Origin: Streptomyces sp. ICBB 8177
GTDB lineage: Bacteria > Actinomycetota > Actinomycetes > Streptomycetales > Streptomycetaceae
Assembly (NCBI RefSeq): GCF_003144095.1
Contig: NZ_NSKH01000018.1
Coordinates: forward strand, 1,470,540-1,534,539
DNA: 64,000 nt
Direction of reading: 5' to 3'
The notes under the pieces are model-generated. The model was not told the origin of the DNA. It saw only the letters and a list, made by a program, of their open reading frames with translations, and ran no database searches. A program made the translations under genes and the position numbers. Each line of letters starts with the position of its first letter. The first letter of the stretch is position 1. Shown here one piece after another: positions 9,311-18,332 of the stretch.

Positions 9311-9664
9311 ATGTCAGCAGCCACTCCGCTCGACCCGGCCGTCGCCGCCCGCCTCAAGCGCGACCGCGACGGCCTGGTGCCCGCCATCGCCCAGCAGTAC
9401 GACACCGGGGAGGTGCTGATGCTCGGCTGGATGGACGACGAGGCACTGCACCGCACGCTGACCACCGGCCGCTGCACGTACTGGAGCCGCAGCCGCCAGG
9501 AGTACTGGGTCAAGGGCGACACCTCAGGGCACGCGCAGTACGTCAAGTCCGTGGCGCTGGACTGCGACGGGGACACCCTGCTGGTCAAGGTGGACCAGGT
9601 GGGCGCCGCCTGCCACACCGGCGACCGCACCTGCTTCGACGCCGCGCCGCTGCCGCTGGGCTGA
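9311..9664 (+). CDS. hisI: Phosphoribosyl-AMP cyclohydrolase HisI
   Basis: HisI opens the adenine ring of phosphoribosyl-AMP, the third step of histidine synthesis. The 117-residue protein is the monofunctional form without the HisE domain. It has the family segments [25 protein letters not shown] and the metal-binding [14 protein letters not shown] and [12 protein letters not shown], with zinc/magnesium-ligand Cys and Asp residues. The ATG at 9311 fits the leaderless hexamer CACAAT. It is separate from the main his operon (two leftward genes intervene) and lies 77 bp upstream of trpE in the same direction. A much longer same-frame reading upstream is antisense to the two leftward genes and is not coding. 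Confidence 0.95.
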   Translation: MSAATPLDPAVAARLKRDRDGLVPAIAQQYDTGEVLMLGWMDDEALHRTLTTGRCTYWSRSRQEYWVKGDTSGHAQYVKSVALDCDGDTLLVKVDQVGAACHTGDRTCFDAAPLPLG

Positions 9665-9728
9665 GCCGCGCGGAGCCGGACGGCCCGCGCCGCCGTGTGA
9701 GCCGGACGGCGCGGGCGCCGGGACGCAC

Positions 9729-9734
9729 TACGCT
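9729..9734 (+). promoter_or_regulatory. trpE -10 hexamer, leaderless start
   Basis: TACGCT lies 7 nt before the trpE ATG at 9742. There is no room for a Trp-rich leader peptide or attenuator between this element and the start codon. Confidence 0.5.
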
Positions 9735-9741
9735 GCCTCGC

Positions 9742-11250
9742 ATGACGACGGGCACTGTCACCCCTGATCTTGAGACGTTTCGGGCGCTGGCGCGCGACCG
9801 CCGGGTCATCCCGGTCACCCGGCGGCTGCTCGCCGACGGCGACACCCCGGTCGGGCTGTACCGCAAGCTGGCGGGGGAGCGGCCCGGTACCTTCCTGCTG
9901 GAGTCCGCCGAGCACGGCCGCTCCTGGTCGCGCTACTCCTTCGTCGGGGTGCGCAGCGACGCCACCTTGACCGAACGCGAGGGCCGGGCGCACTGGCTGG
10001 GCACCCCGCCGGTGGGCGTGCCCGTCGACGGTGACCCGCTGGCCGCGCTGCGGGCCACCGTCGAGGCCCTGCACACCCCGCGCGACCTGCACTCCGACGG
10101 CACGCTGCCGCCGTTCACCGGCGGCATGGTCGGCTACCTCGGCTACGACGTGGTACGCCGTCTGGAGAAGCACGTCGGCGACCACGCCAAGGACGACCTG
10201 GGCCTGCCCGAGCTGACGATGCTGCTCACCTCCGACCTCGCGGTGCTCGACCACTGGGACGGCACGGTGCTGCTGATCGCCAACGCGATCAACCACAACG
10301 ACCTGTCGACCGGCGTCGACGAGGCCTACGCGGACGCGGTGGCCCGGCTGGACATCATGACCGCCGACCTGGCCCGCCCGGTGCCCGCCTCGGCCTGCGA
10401 ACTGCCCCCCTCGAGGCTGCCGGAGTACACCGCGCTGTGGGGCGGGGAGGCCTACCAGCAGGCCGTCGAGGACATCAAGGAGCGCATCCGGGCGGGCGAG
10501 GCGTTCCAGGTGGTGCCCTCGCAGCGGTTCGAGACGCCCTGCCCGGCGAGCGCGCTCGACGTCTACCGGGTGCTGCGCGCGACCAACCCCAGCCCGTACA
10601 TGTACCTGCTGTGCTTCGACGGCTTCGAGGTGGTCGGATCGTCGCCCGAGGCGCTGGTGAAGGTCGAGGACGGGCACGCCATGGTGCACCCGATCGCCGG
10701 GACCCGGCCGCGCGGGGCCACCCCGCAGGAGGACACCGCGCTCGCCGACGAACTGCTCGCCGACCCCAAGGAGCGCGCCGAGCACCTGATGCTGGTCGAC
10801 CTCGGCCGCAACGACCTGGGCCGGGTGTGCGAGCCGGGCAGCGTGGAGGTCGTCGACTTCATGTCCGTCGAGCGCTACAGCCACGTCATGCACATCGTCT
10901 CCACCGTCACCGGCAAGGTGGCCGAGGGGCGCACCGCGTTCGACGTGCTCACCGCCTGCTTCCCGGCGGGGACGCTGTCGGGCGCGCCCAAGCCGCGCGC
11001 GTTGCAGATCATCGACGAGTTGGAGCCGACCCGGCGCGGGCTGTACGGAGGCTGCGTGGGCTACCTGGACTTCGCCGGCGACTCCGACACCGCGATCGCC
11101 ATCAGGACCGCCCTGCTGCGCGACGGCACCGCCTACGTCCAGGCGGGCGCGGGCGTGGTCGCCGACTCCGACCCGGTCGCGGAGGACACCGAGTGCCGCA
11201 ACAAGGCCGCCGCGGTGCTGCGCGCGGTGGCCACGGCGGCGGGTCTGTGA
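9742..11250 (+). CDS. trpE: Anthranilate synthase component I TrpE
   Basis: TrpE converts chorismate to anthranilate with ammonia from TrpG. The 502-residue protein has the chorismate-binding C-terminal domain: [45 protein letters not shown], and [20 protein letters not shown]. The N-terminal tryptophan-feedback element appears as [16 protein letters not shown], containing the LLES...S pattern. No trpG is adjacent, so the amidotransferase must be elsewhere. The ATG at 9742 follows TACGCT at 7 nt. A GTG at 9697 in frame would add 15 residues but lies upstream of the -10-like hexamer. A strong stem-loop follows. Confidence 0.95.
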   Translation: MTTGTVTPDLETFRALARDRRVIPVTRRLLADGDTPVGLYRKLAGERPGTFLLESAEHGRSWSRYSFVGVRSDATLTEREGRAHWLGTPPVGVPVDGDPLAALRATVEALHTPRDLHSDGTLPPFTGGMVGYLGYDVVRRLEKHVGDHAKDDLGLPELTMLLTSDLAVLDHWDGTVLLIANAINHNDLSTGVDEAYADAVARLDIMTADLARPVPASACELPPSRLPEYTALWGGEAYQQAVEDIKERIRAGEAFQVVPSQRFETPCPASALDVYRVLRATNPSPYMYLLCFDGFEVVGSSPEALVKVEDGHAMVHPIAGTRPRGATPQEDTALADELLADPKERAEHLMLVDLGRNDLGRVCEPGSVEVVDFMSVERYSHVMHIVSTVTGKVAEGRTAFDVLTACFPAGTLSGAPKPRALQIIDELEPTRRGLYGGCVGYLDFAGDSDTAIAIRTALLRDGTAYVQAGAGVVADSDPVAEDTECRNKAAAVLRAVATAAGL

Positions 11251-11285
11251 CCGGCCGTGGGTGAACGCCCCGCGCCGGGAACGCG

Positions 11286-11321
11286 GCCGTGCCGCTCCCC
11301 GGGGGTCGGGAGCGGCACGGC
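11286..11321. terminator. Bidirectional stem-loop between trpE and the S53 peptidase gene
   Basis: A 14-bp perfect stem (11286-11299 with 11308-11321) encloses an 8-nt loop between two convergent genes. It lacks a strong U-tract, as is usual for Streptomyces terminators. Confidence 0.7.
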
Positions 11322-11357
11322 GCGGCGCCCGGGCCCGGGCGGGCCCTGGACCTTCGG

Positions 11358-12611
11358 TCAGCCCTTGAAGGCGGTCAGGCCGTTGGGGGTGCCCAGGCCG
11401 GTCGGGCCGTCGTAGCCGGTCTTGGCGGTGCACAGATAGCTGCCGCCGCACGAACCGTTGGAGCCGGAGGTCACGTCGTTGAGCGACGAGGTGTGGCTGT
11501 ACGGGAACGACGCCGGGGTCGAGCCGGAGGACGGGGTGCCCGCGTCCGCGTAGACCGAGGCGATGATCGGCGAGGAGGCGCTGGTGCCGCCGAAGACCTC
11601 CCAGCCCGGGTCGCCGCCGTAGGTGTCGTACACCGCGACACCGGTCGCCGGGTCGGCGACCGCGGAGACGTCCGCGATGGTCCGCTTGGAGCAGCCGGTG
11701 TCCTTCTGCCAGGACGGCTTGGCGTCGTACGCCGAGCAGCCGGAGCCGGTGCCCTCGCCGGGGGAGGTGTTCCACACCGACTCGCTCCAGCCGCGGGTGT
11801 TGGACGCCTTGCTCAGCGCCGTGCCGCCGACCGAGGTGACGTAGCGGGACGCGGCCGGGTACTCCGCGCCGTAGCCGCCGTCGCCCGCGCTCGCGGTGAC
11901 CGCGACGCCCGGGTGGTCGAAGTAGCTGCTGTCGTAGGAGGTGTCGGAGGACGACTCGCCGCCGCCGTAGGAGTTGGAGACGTACTTCGCGCCCAGCTTG
12001 ACGGCCTCGTTCACCGCCGCGCCGAGGTTGGCCATCGACGCCGACTTCGCCTCGACGAGGATGATGTGGGCGTTCGGCGCGACCGCGGAGACCATGTCGA
12101 CGTCGAGCGACTCCTCCTCCGCCCAGCCCGCGTCCGCGCTCGGCACCGAACCGCCGGTCTGGCCCACCTTCTTGAAGCAGCCGCTGGCGCTGGTGCAGGC
12201 GGGCAGCCCGAACTGCGAGCGGTAGGCCGCCATGTCCTTCTCGGCGTTGGGGTTGTCGTACGCGTCGACGATGGCGACGGTCTGGCCGGAGCCGCCGTTC
12301 GACGGGAGGTTGTAGGCGCTGCGCAGGTCGGAGGGGCCGTAGCCGGAGGGCGCGGAGGCGAACGGGGAGACGCCGGAGGCGTGGGCGGCCACCGCGCCGC
12401 CGGTCACCTTCAGCGCGTCGCACGCCGCCCAGCCGGCCTGACGCGGCACGGCACAGGAGCGGACGGTGGACACGCCGTGCGTGGTTCTGGCGGCGTTGGC
12501 GGGCTGGGCGCCGGCCTGCGGAGCGGCGGCGAGGCCGGCGAGCGCGAGGCCCGCCACGGCGGTCAGGGAGAGCGTGGAGCGACGGAGCGTCTTGGGCACG
12601 GAACTGCGCAA
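11358..12611 (-). CDS. Secreted S53 (sedolisin-like) serine-carboxyl peptidase
   Basis: The 417-residue leftward product has a signal peptide (basic n-region MRSSVPKTLRRST, hydrophobic core, likely cleavage after residue ~35, APQAGA). The mature part shows sedolisin residues: E166 and D170 in EEESLDVDMV, an oxyanion-type Asn/Ser segment YVSNSYGGGES, and the serine nucleophile S344 in GGTSASSPII. The C-terminal LNDVTSGSN...GYDGPTGLGTPNG resembles the calcium site of the family. The long pro-domain of typical sedolisins is short here. The start is a TTG at 12611 preceded by a strong AGGAGG about 7 nt upstream. It breaks the trp gene order and is likely an accessory exoenzyme. Confidence 0.88.
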   Translation of the reverse strand: MRSSVPKTLRRSTLSLTAVAGLALAGLAAAPQAGAQPANAARTTHGVSTVRSCAVPRQAGWAACDALKVTGGAVAAHASGVSPFASAPSGYGPSDLRSAYNLPSNGGSGQTVAIVDAYDNPNAEKDMAAYRSQFGLPACTSASGCFKKVGQTGGSVPSADAGWAEEESLDVDMVSAVAPNAHIILVEAKSASMANLGAAVNEAVKLGAKYVSNSYGGGESSSDTSYDSSYFDHPGVAVTASAGDGGYGAEYPAASRYVTSVGGTALSKASNTRGWSESVWNTSPGEGTGSGCSAYDAKPSWQKDTGCSKRTIADVSAVADPATGVAVYDTYGGDPGWEVFGGTSASSPIIASVYADAGTPSSGSTPASFPYSHTSSLNDVTSGSNGSCGGSYLCTAKTGYDGPTGLGTPNGLTAFKG

Positions 12612-13060
12612 CGTACTTCCTCCTGTGGCTGATCAGACCGGGAGTACATGGGGTTGACGGCCCAAGGCCGGGTCAGGGGTGGCCCGGGGCCGCTGTGCGC
12701 TGTGGTGCGGACGTGCGGAGGTGCAGAGTGCGGACGGGCGGATGGCGCTGTGCGGTCGCGGTGCGTGTGAAGCGACGTGGTGTCGCCGTGCGTGTCTCGC
12801 GGTGCGTGTCCAGCGGTGCGCTTTCGCGGTGCGTGTCCAGCCGTGCGTGGCGCTGTGCGGGTCCGCCTCCGCGGGGCCGGTGCGGGTCCGGGCAGGCCCG
12901 GGGCCGGGTCCGATATGCGGAAGTGGATCGCCGGAGAACGTATTATGACGAGCACACGTCAACAAGGCGCCGTTGGGATTCCTTGCGCGCGCTTTACCAG
13001 TGCATGACATTCCGTTGGGGTTCGGCCGCCCCCGGCTGCCGGGTCCGCGCGGGCAGGGGC
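12612..13060. other. Non-coding spacer upstream of the S53 peptidase gene
   Basis: About 450 bp carry no convincing gene. The left part contains the 14-bp degenerate tandem array described separately. The right part has an AT-rich hexamer TATTAT at 12941-12946 that could be a promoter element, but no -35 at a suitable distance. Two near-copies of a CCGTTGGG(A/G)TTC motif occur at about 12970 and 13012. Which flanking gene uses these elements is unclear. Confidence 0.4.
12755..12856. repeat. 14-bp degenerate tandem repeat array
   Basis: The motif GTGCGTG(T) recurs at 12761, 12788, 12802, 12829 and 12843, with a variant at 12816, so the right part repeats at 13-14 bp. The consensus unit is close to CGCGGTGCGTGTCC. 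It lies 150-250 bp upstream of the leftward S53 peptidase gene. Confidence 0.6.
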
Positions 13061-13066
13061 GATAGT
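13061..13066 (+). promoter_or_regulatory. -10 hexamer for the Trp-associated membrane protein gene
   Basis: GATAGT lies 7 nt before the GTG at 13074. This makes that GTG, rather than the GTG at 13065 that overlaps the hexamer, the likely leaderless start. Confidence 0.4.
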
Positions 13067-13073
13067 GGAAGGC

Positions 13074-13811
13074 GTGAGTCCCGCCGCCGTACCCCCGCCC
13101 CGCCCGTCCGCCGTCGCGCAGCCGTCCGCGGGCGGCGCGCCCGCCGAGACCGCCAAGCCGTCCCCGGGCGGCGCGCCCGCCGGGACCGGCTCCGTGTCCG
13201 ACGCCGCGCCGCCTCGCCGCGTCCCCGGACGCCGCAGCCTCGCCGTCGCGCTGCTCTGCGGCGCCGCCGGGGCCTCGGTCGTCCTGATCGCGGTGGGCAA
13301 GACGTGGGCCACCGGGTCGACCCTGGCCGCCGGGAGCCGGATCGCCATCCACGCCTCGGGCAAGGACGTCACCGGCCTGCCGGACGCCCTCGCGCTGGTG
13401 GCCCTCGCCGCGCTGGTCGCGGTCTTCGCGGTCCGCGGCGCCGGACGCGTCGTGGTCTCCGCGCTCCTCACGCTCTGCGGCGCGGGCGCGGTGGCGGCTT
13501 GCGCCGCGGGCGTGACGGCCACCGGCGCGCTCGACGCCGCGGCCACCCGGGCCTCCGGCCTGAGCGACAGCACCGTGCGCAACGCCGCGCACACCGGCTG
13601 GCCGTGGGTCGCGGCCCTGGGCGGACTGCTGCTGCTGGCCGCCGGGGTACTGGCGCTGGCGCGCGGCGCGTCCTGGCCCGCCATGGGGAGCCGATACGAA
13701 CGCGCCGGAGGCCCGCGTACCGGTCGCCCGGGACGCGCCGCGCCCGACCCGGAGAACCCCGGCGAGATCTGGAAGGCGCTGGACCGCGGCGAGGACCCGA
13801 CCGCGGACTGA
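13074..13811 (+). CDS. Trp biosynthesis-associated membrane protein (TIGR02234 / Trp_oprn_chp)
   Basis: The 245-residue protein begins with a ~45-residue Pro/Ala-rich cytoplasmic segment, then has three or four hydrophobic helices (AVALLCGAAGASVVLIAVG; LALVALAALVAVFAV; VVVSALLTLCGAGAVAAC; VAALGGLLLLAAGVLAL). The external TWATGSTLAAGSR and the C-terminal DPENPGEIWKALDRGEDPT are typical of actinobacterial TIGR02234 proteins found in trp gene clusters. Its biochemical role is unknown. Membrane scaffolding or tryptophan transport has been assumed only from context. The GTG at 13074 fits a leaderless start; a GTG nine bases upstream is the alternative. Confidence 0.88.
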   Translation: MSPAAVPPPRPSAVAQPSAGGAPAETAKPSPGGAPAGTGSVSDAAPPRRVPGRRSLAVALLCGAAGASVVLIAVGKTWATGSTLAAGSRIAIHASGKDVTGLPDALALVALAALVAVFAVRGAGRVVVSALLTLCGAGAVAACAAGVTATGALDAAATRASGLSDSTVRNAAHTGWPWVAALGGLLLLAAGVLALARGASWPAMGSRYERAGGPRTGRPGRAAPDPENPGEIWKALDRGEDPTAD

Positions 13812-13989
13812 CGCGGACCGGCCGAGAGCCGACCCGGGCCCGGCGGCGGCCCGCCGCGTACCGGCACGGGAGTCCGGCGCGACACCCGCCCGCGCGGTGC
13901 CACCCCCGCGCACGGCGGAGCCCACCCGCAGGGGACAATGGGGGCGAGCGCGCGGAGCACGGCGCCGGAGCACACATCGAGGAGCATTG

Positions 13990-14211
13990 ATGGCGGGCAA
14001 CAGCCACGATCACGGACACACCCTGGCCGCTTGGACCGGCGTGACCATCGCCTTCATCGGTTTCTGCGTCTCGGCCGTCTTCACGGTCGCCGCCAAGCCG
14101 GTCGGTTTCTGGGCGGGTCTCGTCGTCGTCGTCCTCGGCGGCGTCGTCGGCCTGATCATGCGCGGCATGGGCCTGGGCGCCACTCCGAAGGCGCAGAAGG
14201 CCGGGCACTGA
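13990..14211 (+). CDS. HGxxPAAW family small membrane protein
   Basis: The 73-residue product starts MAGNSHDHGHTLAAWTGV, which carries the HGxxxAAW motif of a small actinobacterial family. Two hydrophobic helices follow (VTIAFIGFCVSAVFTVA and FWAGLVVVVLGGVVGLIM), then a basic tail. The ATG at 13990 has a clear GAGGAG ribosome site about 6 nt upstream. GACAAT at 13934-13939 could be the -10 element, giving a short leader. Members commonly sit between the Trp-associated membrane protein and trpC in Streptomyces; the function is unknown. Confidence 0.85.
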   Translation: MAGNSHDHGHTLAAWTGVTIAFIGFCVSAVFTVAAKPVGFWAGLVVVVLGGVVGLIMRGMGLGATPKAQKAGH

Positions 14212-14291
14212 CCCTTCCGGCCGACGCCGCTTCCCGCGCGGTCGCCGCCCTCCCCGTGCCGTCCGGCCCGGCGCGGGGGAGAATCGGCCCC

Positions 14292-14774
14292 GTGCCGTCG
14301 ACCGAGAAGCAGCGTCCGCCGCTCGCGCGGGCGGGGACCACGCCGGTCCCCGCCCCGCGCGCCGCCGCCCCCACGACCGCCCGCCGGGTGGCCGTCCCGC
14401 TGGCCACGCTCGCGGGCGCCGGGGCGGCTTTCGCGTACGTGGGCGCGGTCAACCCCAACCAGCCCGGCCACTACCCCGGGTGCCCCTTCCTCGCCGTCAC
14501 CGGGCTGTACTGCCCGGCGTGCGGCGGAACGCGCTGCGCGTGGGCCCTGGTCCACGGCGACCTCGGCACCGCACTGCGCGACAACGCGCTGGCCGTCGTC
14601 GGCTTCGGGGTGTGCGCGGTGCTGTGGGTGCTGTGGCTGCGTCGCGAGGCACTCGGACGGAGCGCGCCCGGGCGGCTGCGGATGCCGCGCGCCGGGTGGT
14701 GGGCGCTGGGCGCCGTGGTGCTGGCCTTCACCGTCGTGCGCAACCTGCCGTTCGGCCACGCCCTCGCGCCCTGA
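14292..14774 (+). CDS. DUF2752 membrane protein
   Basis: The 160-residue protein contains the DUF2752 signature: CPFLAVTGLYCPACGGTR, then WALVHGDLGTALRDNALAV, with the CPxCGxTR cysteines at about residues 77-80. Three transmembrane segments are predicted (TLAGAGAAFAYVGAV; VVGFGVCAVLWVLWL; WALGAVVLAFTVVRNL). GAGAAT lies 7 nt before the GTG at 14292, consistent with a leaderless mRNA. It sits just upstream of trpC. The family has no known biochemical role. Confidence 0.85.
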   Translation: MPSTEKQRPPLARAGTTPVPAPRAAAPTTARRVAVPLATLAGAGAAFAYVGAVNPNQPGHYPGCPFLAVTGLYCPACGGTRCAWALVHGDLGTALRDNALAVVGFGVCAVLWVLWLRREALGRSAPGRLRMPRAGWWALGAVVLAFTVVRNLPFGHALAP

Positions 14775-14940
14775 GCGGACCCGCGCCGTCGGGCGGCCCG
14801 CCCCGCGCCGTTCGCCCGGTCCACGGAGCGAGACCCGTGGTCACCGGATGACGGACTGCCGCCGTCTGGCGGTTACCATCGCATTACCCGCGCACGATCG
14901 CGCTGGTGAACCGTAACGCCACCGGAAGGGGGCCGCTCGC

Positions 14941-15750
14941 GTGAGTGTGCTCGACGAGATCATCGAGGGGGTCCGCGCCGACCTCGCCGAGCGGCAGGCC
15001 CGCGTTTCCCTCGACGAGCTCAAGGAGCGGGCCGCCAGGGCGCGCGCGGCCAAGGACGGCGTCACCGCGCTGCGCGGCGAGGGCGTCACGGTGATCTGCG
15101 AGGTCAAGCGGTCCAGCCCCAGCAAGGGCGCGCTCGCCGCGATCGCCGACCCCGCTGGACTCGCCGCCGACTACGAGGCCGGCGGCGCCGCCGTCATCAG
15201 CGTCCTCACCGAGCAGCGCCGGTTCGGCGGTTCGCTCGCCGACCTGGAGGCGGTCCGCGCCAAGGTCGACATCCCCGTGCTGCGCAAGGACTTCATCGTC
15301 ACCTCGTACCAGCTGTGGGAGGCCCGCGCGTACGGCGCCGACCTCGCCCTGCTGATCGTCGCCGCGCTGGACCAGCCCGCGCTGGTCTCCCTGATCGAGC
15401 GCGCCGAGTCCATCGGGCTGACCCCGCTGGTCGAGGTGCACGACGAGGACGAGGTCGACCGCGCGCTGGACGCCGGCGCCCGGGTCATCGGCGTCAACGC
15501 CCGCGACCTCAAGACCCTCCAGGTCGACCGGGGCACCTTCGCCCGCCTCGCGCCGGAGATCCCCGACCACGTCGTCAAGGTCGCCGAGTCCGGCGTGCGC
15601 GGGCCGCACGACCTGATCGCCTACGCCAACGACGGCGCCGACGCGGTGCTCGTCGGCGAGTCCCTGGTCACCGGCCGCGCCCCCAAGGCGGCCGTCGCCG
15701 ACCTGGTCGCCGCCGGCGCCCACCCCGCGCTGCGGCACGGCAGGGACTGA
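14941..15750 (+). CDS. trpC: Indole-3-glycerol phosphate synthase TrpC
   Basis: TrpC closes the indole ring from carboxyphenylamino-deoxyribulose phosphate. The 269-residue barrel carries [13 protein letters not shown] with the catalytic Glu/Lys, [20 protein letters not shown] with the catalytic Lys, [28 protein letters not shown], and [12 protein letters not shown]. The GTG at 14941 has a GGAAGGGGG ribosome site. Upstream, TACCAT at 14874-14879 could be a -10 element with a ~55-nt leader. I found no Trp-codon leader peptide in that leader. It is the first gene of trpC-trpM-trpB-trpA. Confidence 0.96.
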   Translation: MSVLDEIIEGVRADLAERQARVSLDELKERAARARAAKDGVTALRGEGVTVICEVKRSSPSKGALAAIADPAGLAADYEAGGAAVISVLTEQRRFGGSLADLEAVRAKVDIPVLRKDFIVTSYQLWEARAYGADLALLIVAALDQPALVSLIERAESIGLTPLVEVHDEDEVDRALDAGARVIGVNARDLKTLQVDRGTFARLAPEIPDHVVKVAESGVRGPHDLIAYANDGADAVLVGESLVTGRAPKAAVADLVAAGAHPALRHGRD

Positions 15751-15770
15751 GCGGGGAGAGGGAACCGGAC

Positions 15771-15917
15771 ATGCGTATCGCCGCCCGACTGGCCAAGGGG
15801 TGCAAGCCCCGTGGCTGCCGCGCGCCCGCCCGCCGGGTGCTCGGCCGGCGCGTGCGCTACGTGATCGGCGGCGAACCGGGCCAGGTCAACGGCATGCGAT
15901 GGCGACGCGCCCGATAG
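15771..15917 (+). CDS. trpM: TrpM small modulator of tryptophan biosynthesis
   Basis: This 48-residue ORF lies 20 bp after trpC and begins MRIAARLAKGCKPRGCRAPA. It is strongly basic (about 14 Arg/Lys), has a CKPRGC cysteine pair, and ends VIGGEPGQVNGMRWRRAR. Position, size and composition match TrpM (formerly TrpX), the small protein of the S. coelicolor trpCXBA locus reported to modulate tryptophan synthesis and differentiation. The S. coelicolor form is slightly longer as I recall. The ATG at 15771 has GGGGAGAGGGA upstream. The mechanism is not evident from the sequence. Confidence 0.85.
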   Translation: MRIAARLAKGCKPRGCRAPARRVLGRRVRYVIGGEPGQVNGMRWRRAR

Positions 15918-16020
15918 GGGCGCGAGTTGTGCGCGGCGGGCCGCGAAGGACCCGGCAGGATGCCACTGTCCGAGAGGCTCACGGTCGCTTTTGGACCCAC
16001 CGGCCGGTCAGTGGCCGAGC

Positions 16021-16100
16021 GCGCAGTTCCTCGCGCCCCTGACGGGGCCCGCCCGCCCCGAAAGGGGCGTGGGGAACTTGCGCGACCAGCTACAACGCAG
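16021..16100. repeat. Streptomyces interspersed palindromic element (REP-like) between trpM and trpB
   Basis: GCGCAGTTCCTCGCGCCCC at 16021-16039 is an imperfect inverted repeat of the segment at 16064-16083, separated by a GC-rich loop, and is followed by CGACCAGCTACAACG. This sequence type is recurrent in many Streptomyces genomes as a dispersed palindrome. Here it lies in the 255-bp trpM-trpB spacer, 73 bp before trpB, and would form a strong hairpin in the trp mRNA. Confidence 0.7.
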
Positions 16101-16172
16101 TCGCGGCCGCGCGACGACCCCGAGCCCCACGGCGCCCGGTCTTCCTTCCGACACGCACCGCGAGGTATTCGC

Positions 16173-17432
16173 ATGTCCACCGAGAACGACTTCTTCATCC
16201 CAGACCCGGAGGGTCTGATCCCAAGCCCCGCCGGTTACTTCGGCGCGTACGGCGGCAAGTTCATCCCCGAGGCGCTGGTCGCCGCCGTGGACGAGGTCGC
16301 CGCCGAGTACGAGAAGGCCAAGGCCGACCCGGCGTTCGCCGCGGAACTCACCGACCTGCTGGTCAACTACACCGGTCGGCCCAGCGCGCTGACCGAGGTC
16401 CCGCGCTTCGCCGAACACGCGGGCGGCGCCCGGATCTTCCTCAAGCGCGAGGACCTGAACCACACCGGCTCGCACAAGATCAACAATGTGCTGGGCCAGG
16501 CGCTGCTCACCCGCCGCATGGGCAAGACCCGGGTGATCGCCGAGACCGGCGCCGGCCAGCACGGCGTGGCCACCGCCACCGCCTGCGCCCTGTTCGGCCT
16601 GGAGTGCACCGTCTACATGGGCGAGATCGACACCGAGCGCCAGGCGCTCAACGTCGCCCGCATGCGGATGCTCGGCGCCGAGGTCGTCGCCGTGAAGTCC
16701 GGCAGCCGCACCCTCAAGGACGCCATCAACGAGGCGTTCCGCGACTGGGTCGCCAATGTCGAGACCACCCACTACCTGTTCGGCACCGTCGCCGGACCGC
16801 ACCCCTTCCCGGCGCTGGTCCGCGACTTCCACCGGGTCATCGGCGTGGAGGCCCGCCGCCAGCTGCTGGAGCGCGCCGGTCGCCTGCCGGACGCGGTCGG
16901 CGCCTGCGTCGGCGGCGGCTCCAACGCCATCGGCATCTTCCACGCGTTCCTGCCCGACGAGGGGGTGCGGCTGGTCGGCCTCGAGGCGGCCGGGCACGGC
17001 GTGGCCTCCGGCGAGCACGCGGCGACCCTGACCGCGGGCGACCCGGGCATCCTGCACGGCTCCCGCTCCTACGTCCTGCAGGACGAGGACGGCCAGATCA
17101 CCGAGCCCTACTCCATCTCGGCGGGCCTGGACTACCCGGGCATCGGCCCGGAGCACTCCTACCTCAAGGACGCCGGCCGCGCCGAGTACCGGCCGGTCAC
17201 CGACGACGAGGCGATGCAGGCGCTGCGGCTGCTGTCGCGCACCGAGGGCATCATCCCGGCCATCGAGAGCGCCCACGCGCTCGCCGGGGCGCTCCAGCTG
17301 GGCGAGGAGCTGGGTCCCGAGGGCCTGATCCTGATCAACCTCTCCGGTCGCGGTGACAAGGACATGGACACCGCCGCCCGCTACTTCGGGCTGTACGAGC
17401 CCAACGCCGTGGTCGAGGAGGACGCCAAGTGA
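16173..17432 (+). CDS. trpB: Tryptophan synthase beta chain TrpB
   Basis: TrpB condenses indole with serine using PLP. The 419-residue protein has [16 protein letters not shown] with the Schiff-base lysine K102, [30 protein letters not shown], the phosphate cup [13 protein letters not shown], and [12 protein letters not shown]. The ATG at 16173 has CGAGGT about 9 nt upstream. Reading frame upstream of this ATG passes through the palindromic element and is not coding. trpA overlaps its stop, so TrpA and TrpB are coupled as subunits of the alpha2beta2 complex. Confidence 0.97.
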   Translation: MSTENDFFIPDPEGLIPSPAGYFGAYGGKFIPEALVAAVDEVAAEYEKAKADPAFAAELTDLLVNYTGRPSALTEVPRFAEHAGGARIFLKREDLNHTGSHKINNVLGQALLTRRMGKTRVIAETGAGQHGVATATACALFGLECTVYMGEIDTERQALNVARMRMLGAEVVAVKSGSRTLKDAINEAFRDWVANVETTHYLFGTVAGPHPFPALVRDFHRVIGVEARRQLLERAGRLPDAVGACVGGGSNAIGIFHAFLPDEGVRLVGLEAAGHGVASGEHAATLTAGDPGILHGSRSYVLQDEDGQITEPYSISAGLDYPGIGPEHSYLKDAGRAEYRPVTDDEAMQALRLLSRTEGIIPAIESAHALAGALQLGEELGPEGLILINLSGRGDKDMDTAARYFGLYEPNAVVEEDAK

Positions 17433-18244
17433 GCGGCACCGTCGAGCTGTTGAACCGTACGCTGGCCGCCGCCCGCGCCGAGGACCGCGCCGCCCTCGTC
17501 GGCTACCTGCCGGCCGGCTTCCCGACCGTCGCCGACGGTGTCGCGGCCGCCGTCGCGATGATCGAGGGCGGCTGCGACATCGTGGAGATCGGGCTGCCGC
17601 ACTCCGACCCGGTGCTGGACGGCCCGGTCATCCAGACCGCGGACGACATCGCGCTGCGCGGCGGCGTGAGGATCGTGGACGTGCTGCGCACGGTCGGCGA
17701 GGTGCACGCCGCCACCGGCGCGCCGGTGCTGTGCATGACGTACTGGAACCCGGTCGACCGCTACGGCGCCGAGCGTTTCGCCGCCGACCTCGCCGAGGCG
17801 GGCGGCGCCGGGTGCATCCTGCCCGACCTGCCGGTCGAGGAGTCCGCCGTGTGGCGGGCGGCCGCCGAACGGCACGGGCTCGCCACGGTCTTCGTGGTCG
17901 CGCCCAGCAGCCGGGACGAGCGGCTGGCGACCATCACCGCGGCGGGCTCCGGCTTCGTCTACGCGGCCTCGCTGATGGGCGTCACCGGCACCCGCGAGTC
18001 GGTCGGCGCGTCGGCCGAGGACCTGGTGCGGCGCACCCGGGCCACCACGGACCTGCCGGTCTGCGTGGGCCTCGGGGTCTCCAACGCCACCCAGGCCGCC
18101 GAGGTCGCAGCCTTCGCGGACGGCGTCATCGTCGGCTCCGCCTTCGTCAAGCGGCTGCTGGACGCGCCGGACACCGCCTCCGGTATCGAGGCGGCCCGCC
18201 ACCTCGCCGGAGAGCTGGCCGCCGGGGTGCGCAAGCGCGGCTGA
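17429..18244 (+). CDS. trpA: Tryptophan synthase alpha chain TrpA
   Basis: TrpA cleaves indole glycerol phosphate to indole, which is channelled to TrpB. The 271-residue barrel shows [11 protein letters not shown], the catalytic Glu and Asp in [18 protein letters not shown] (E53, D64), LPDLPVEES, and [16 protein letters not shown]. The GTG at 17429 overlaps the trpB TGA. The operon ends here, before a 30-bp perfect palindrome. Confidence 0.97.
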   Translation: MSGTVELLNRTLAAARAEDRAALVGYLPAGFPTVADGVAAAVAMIEGGCDIVEIGLPHSDPVLDGPVIQTADDIALRGGVRIVDVLRTVGEVHAATGAPVLCMTYWNPVDRYGAERFAADLAEAGGAGCILPDLPVEESAVWRAAAERHGLATVFVVAPSSRDERLATITAAGSGFVYAASLMGVTGTRESVGASAEDLVRRTRATTDLPVCVGLGVSNATQAAEVAAFADGVIVGSAFVKRLLDAPDTASGIEAARHLAGELAAGVRKRG

Positions 18245-18287
18245 CGCCTCCCGCACGGGAGCCATCCCTCGTTCGGGCGAATTGAGT

Positions 18288-18317
18288 GCCGGGGACGCGC
18301 GATCGCGCGTCCCCGGC
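18288..18317. terminator. 30-bp perfect palindrome after trpA
   Basis: Bases 18288-18317 form a perfect palindrome (GCCGGGGACGCG at one end, CGCGTCCCCGGC at the other) centred on 18302/18303. It lies 43 bp after the trpA stop and 15 bp before the next GTG. As RNA it would fold into a very stable hairpin. As DNA it overlaps the promoter region of the downstream gene, so it may be a terminator, an operator, or both. Confidence 0.65.
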
Positions 18318-18332
18318 GCGTTGTGCACGGGT

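Noticed and set aside
9665-9741. Search for a tryptophan attenuator before trpE
   Set aside because: The likely transcript starts at the trpE codon itself, leaving no leader.
9298-12423. Long leftward open frame of about 1040 codons crossing hisI, trpE and the S53 gene
   Set aside because: It overlaps three well-supported genes in other frames and its translation is an arginine/glycine-rich shadow.
14849-14917. Short ORF with a TTA codon upstream of trpC, considered as a leader peptide
   Set aside because: It has no tryptophan codons, no ribosome site and no attenuator-type alternative hairpins.
14775-14940. Possible small RNA or riboswitch before trpC
   Set aside because: Only a short CCGCC/GGCGG hairpin is seen and no known riboswitch pattern.
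15918-16172. Upstream extension of trpB through the trpM-trpB spacer
   Set aside because: The frame runs through the palindromic repeat and has no TrpB similarity; the ATG at 16173 has a ribosome site and matches the family N-terminus.
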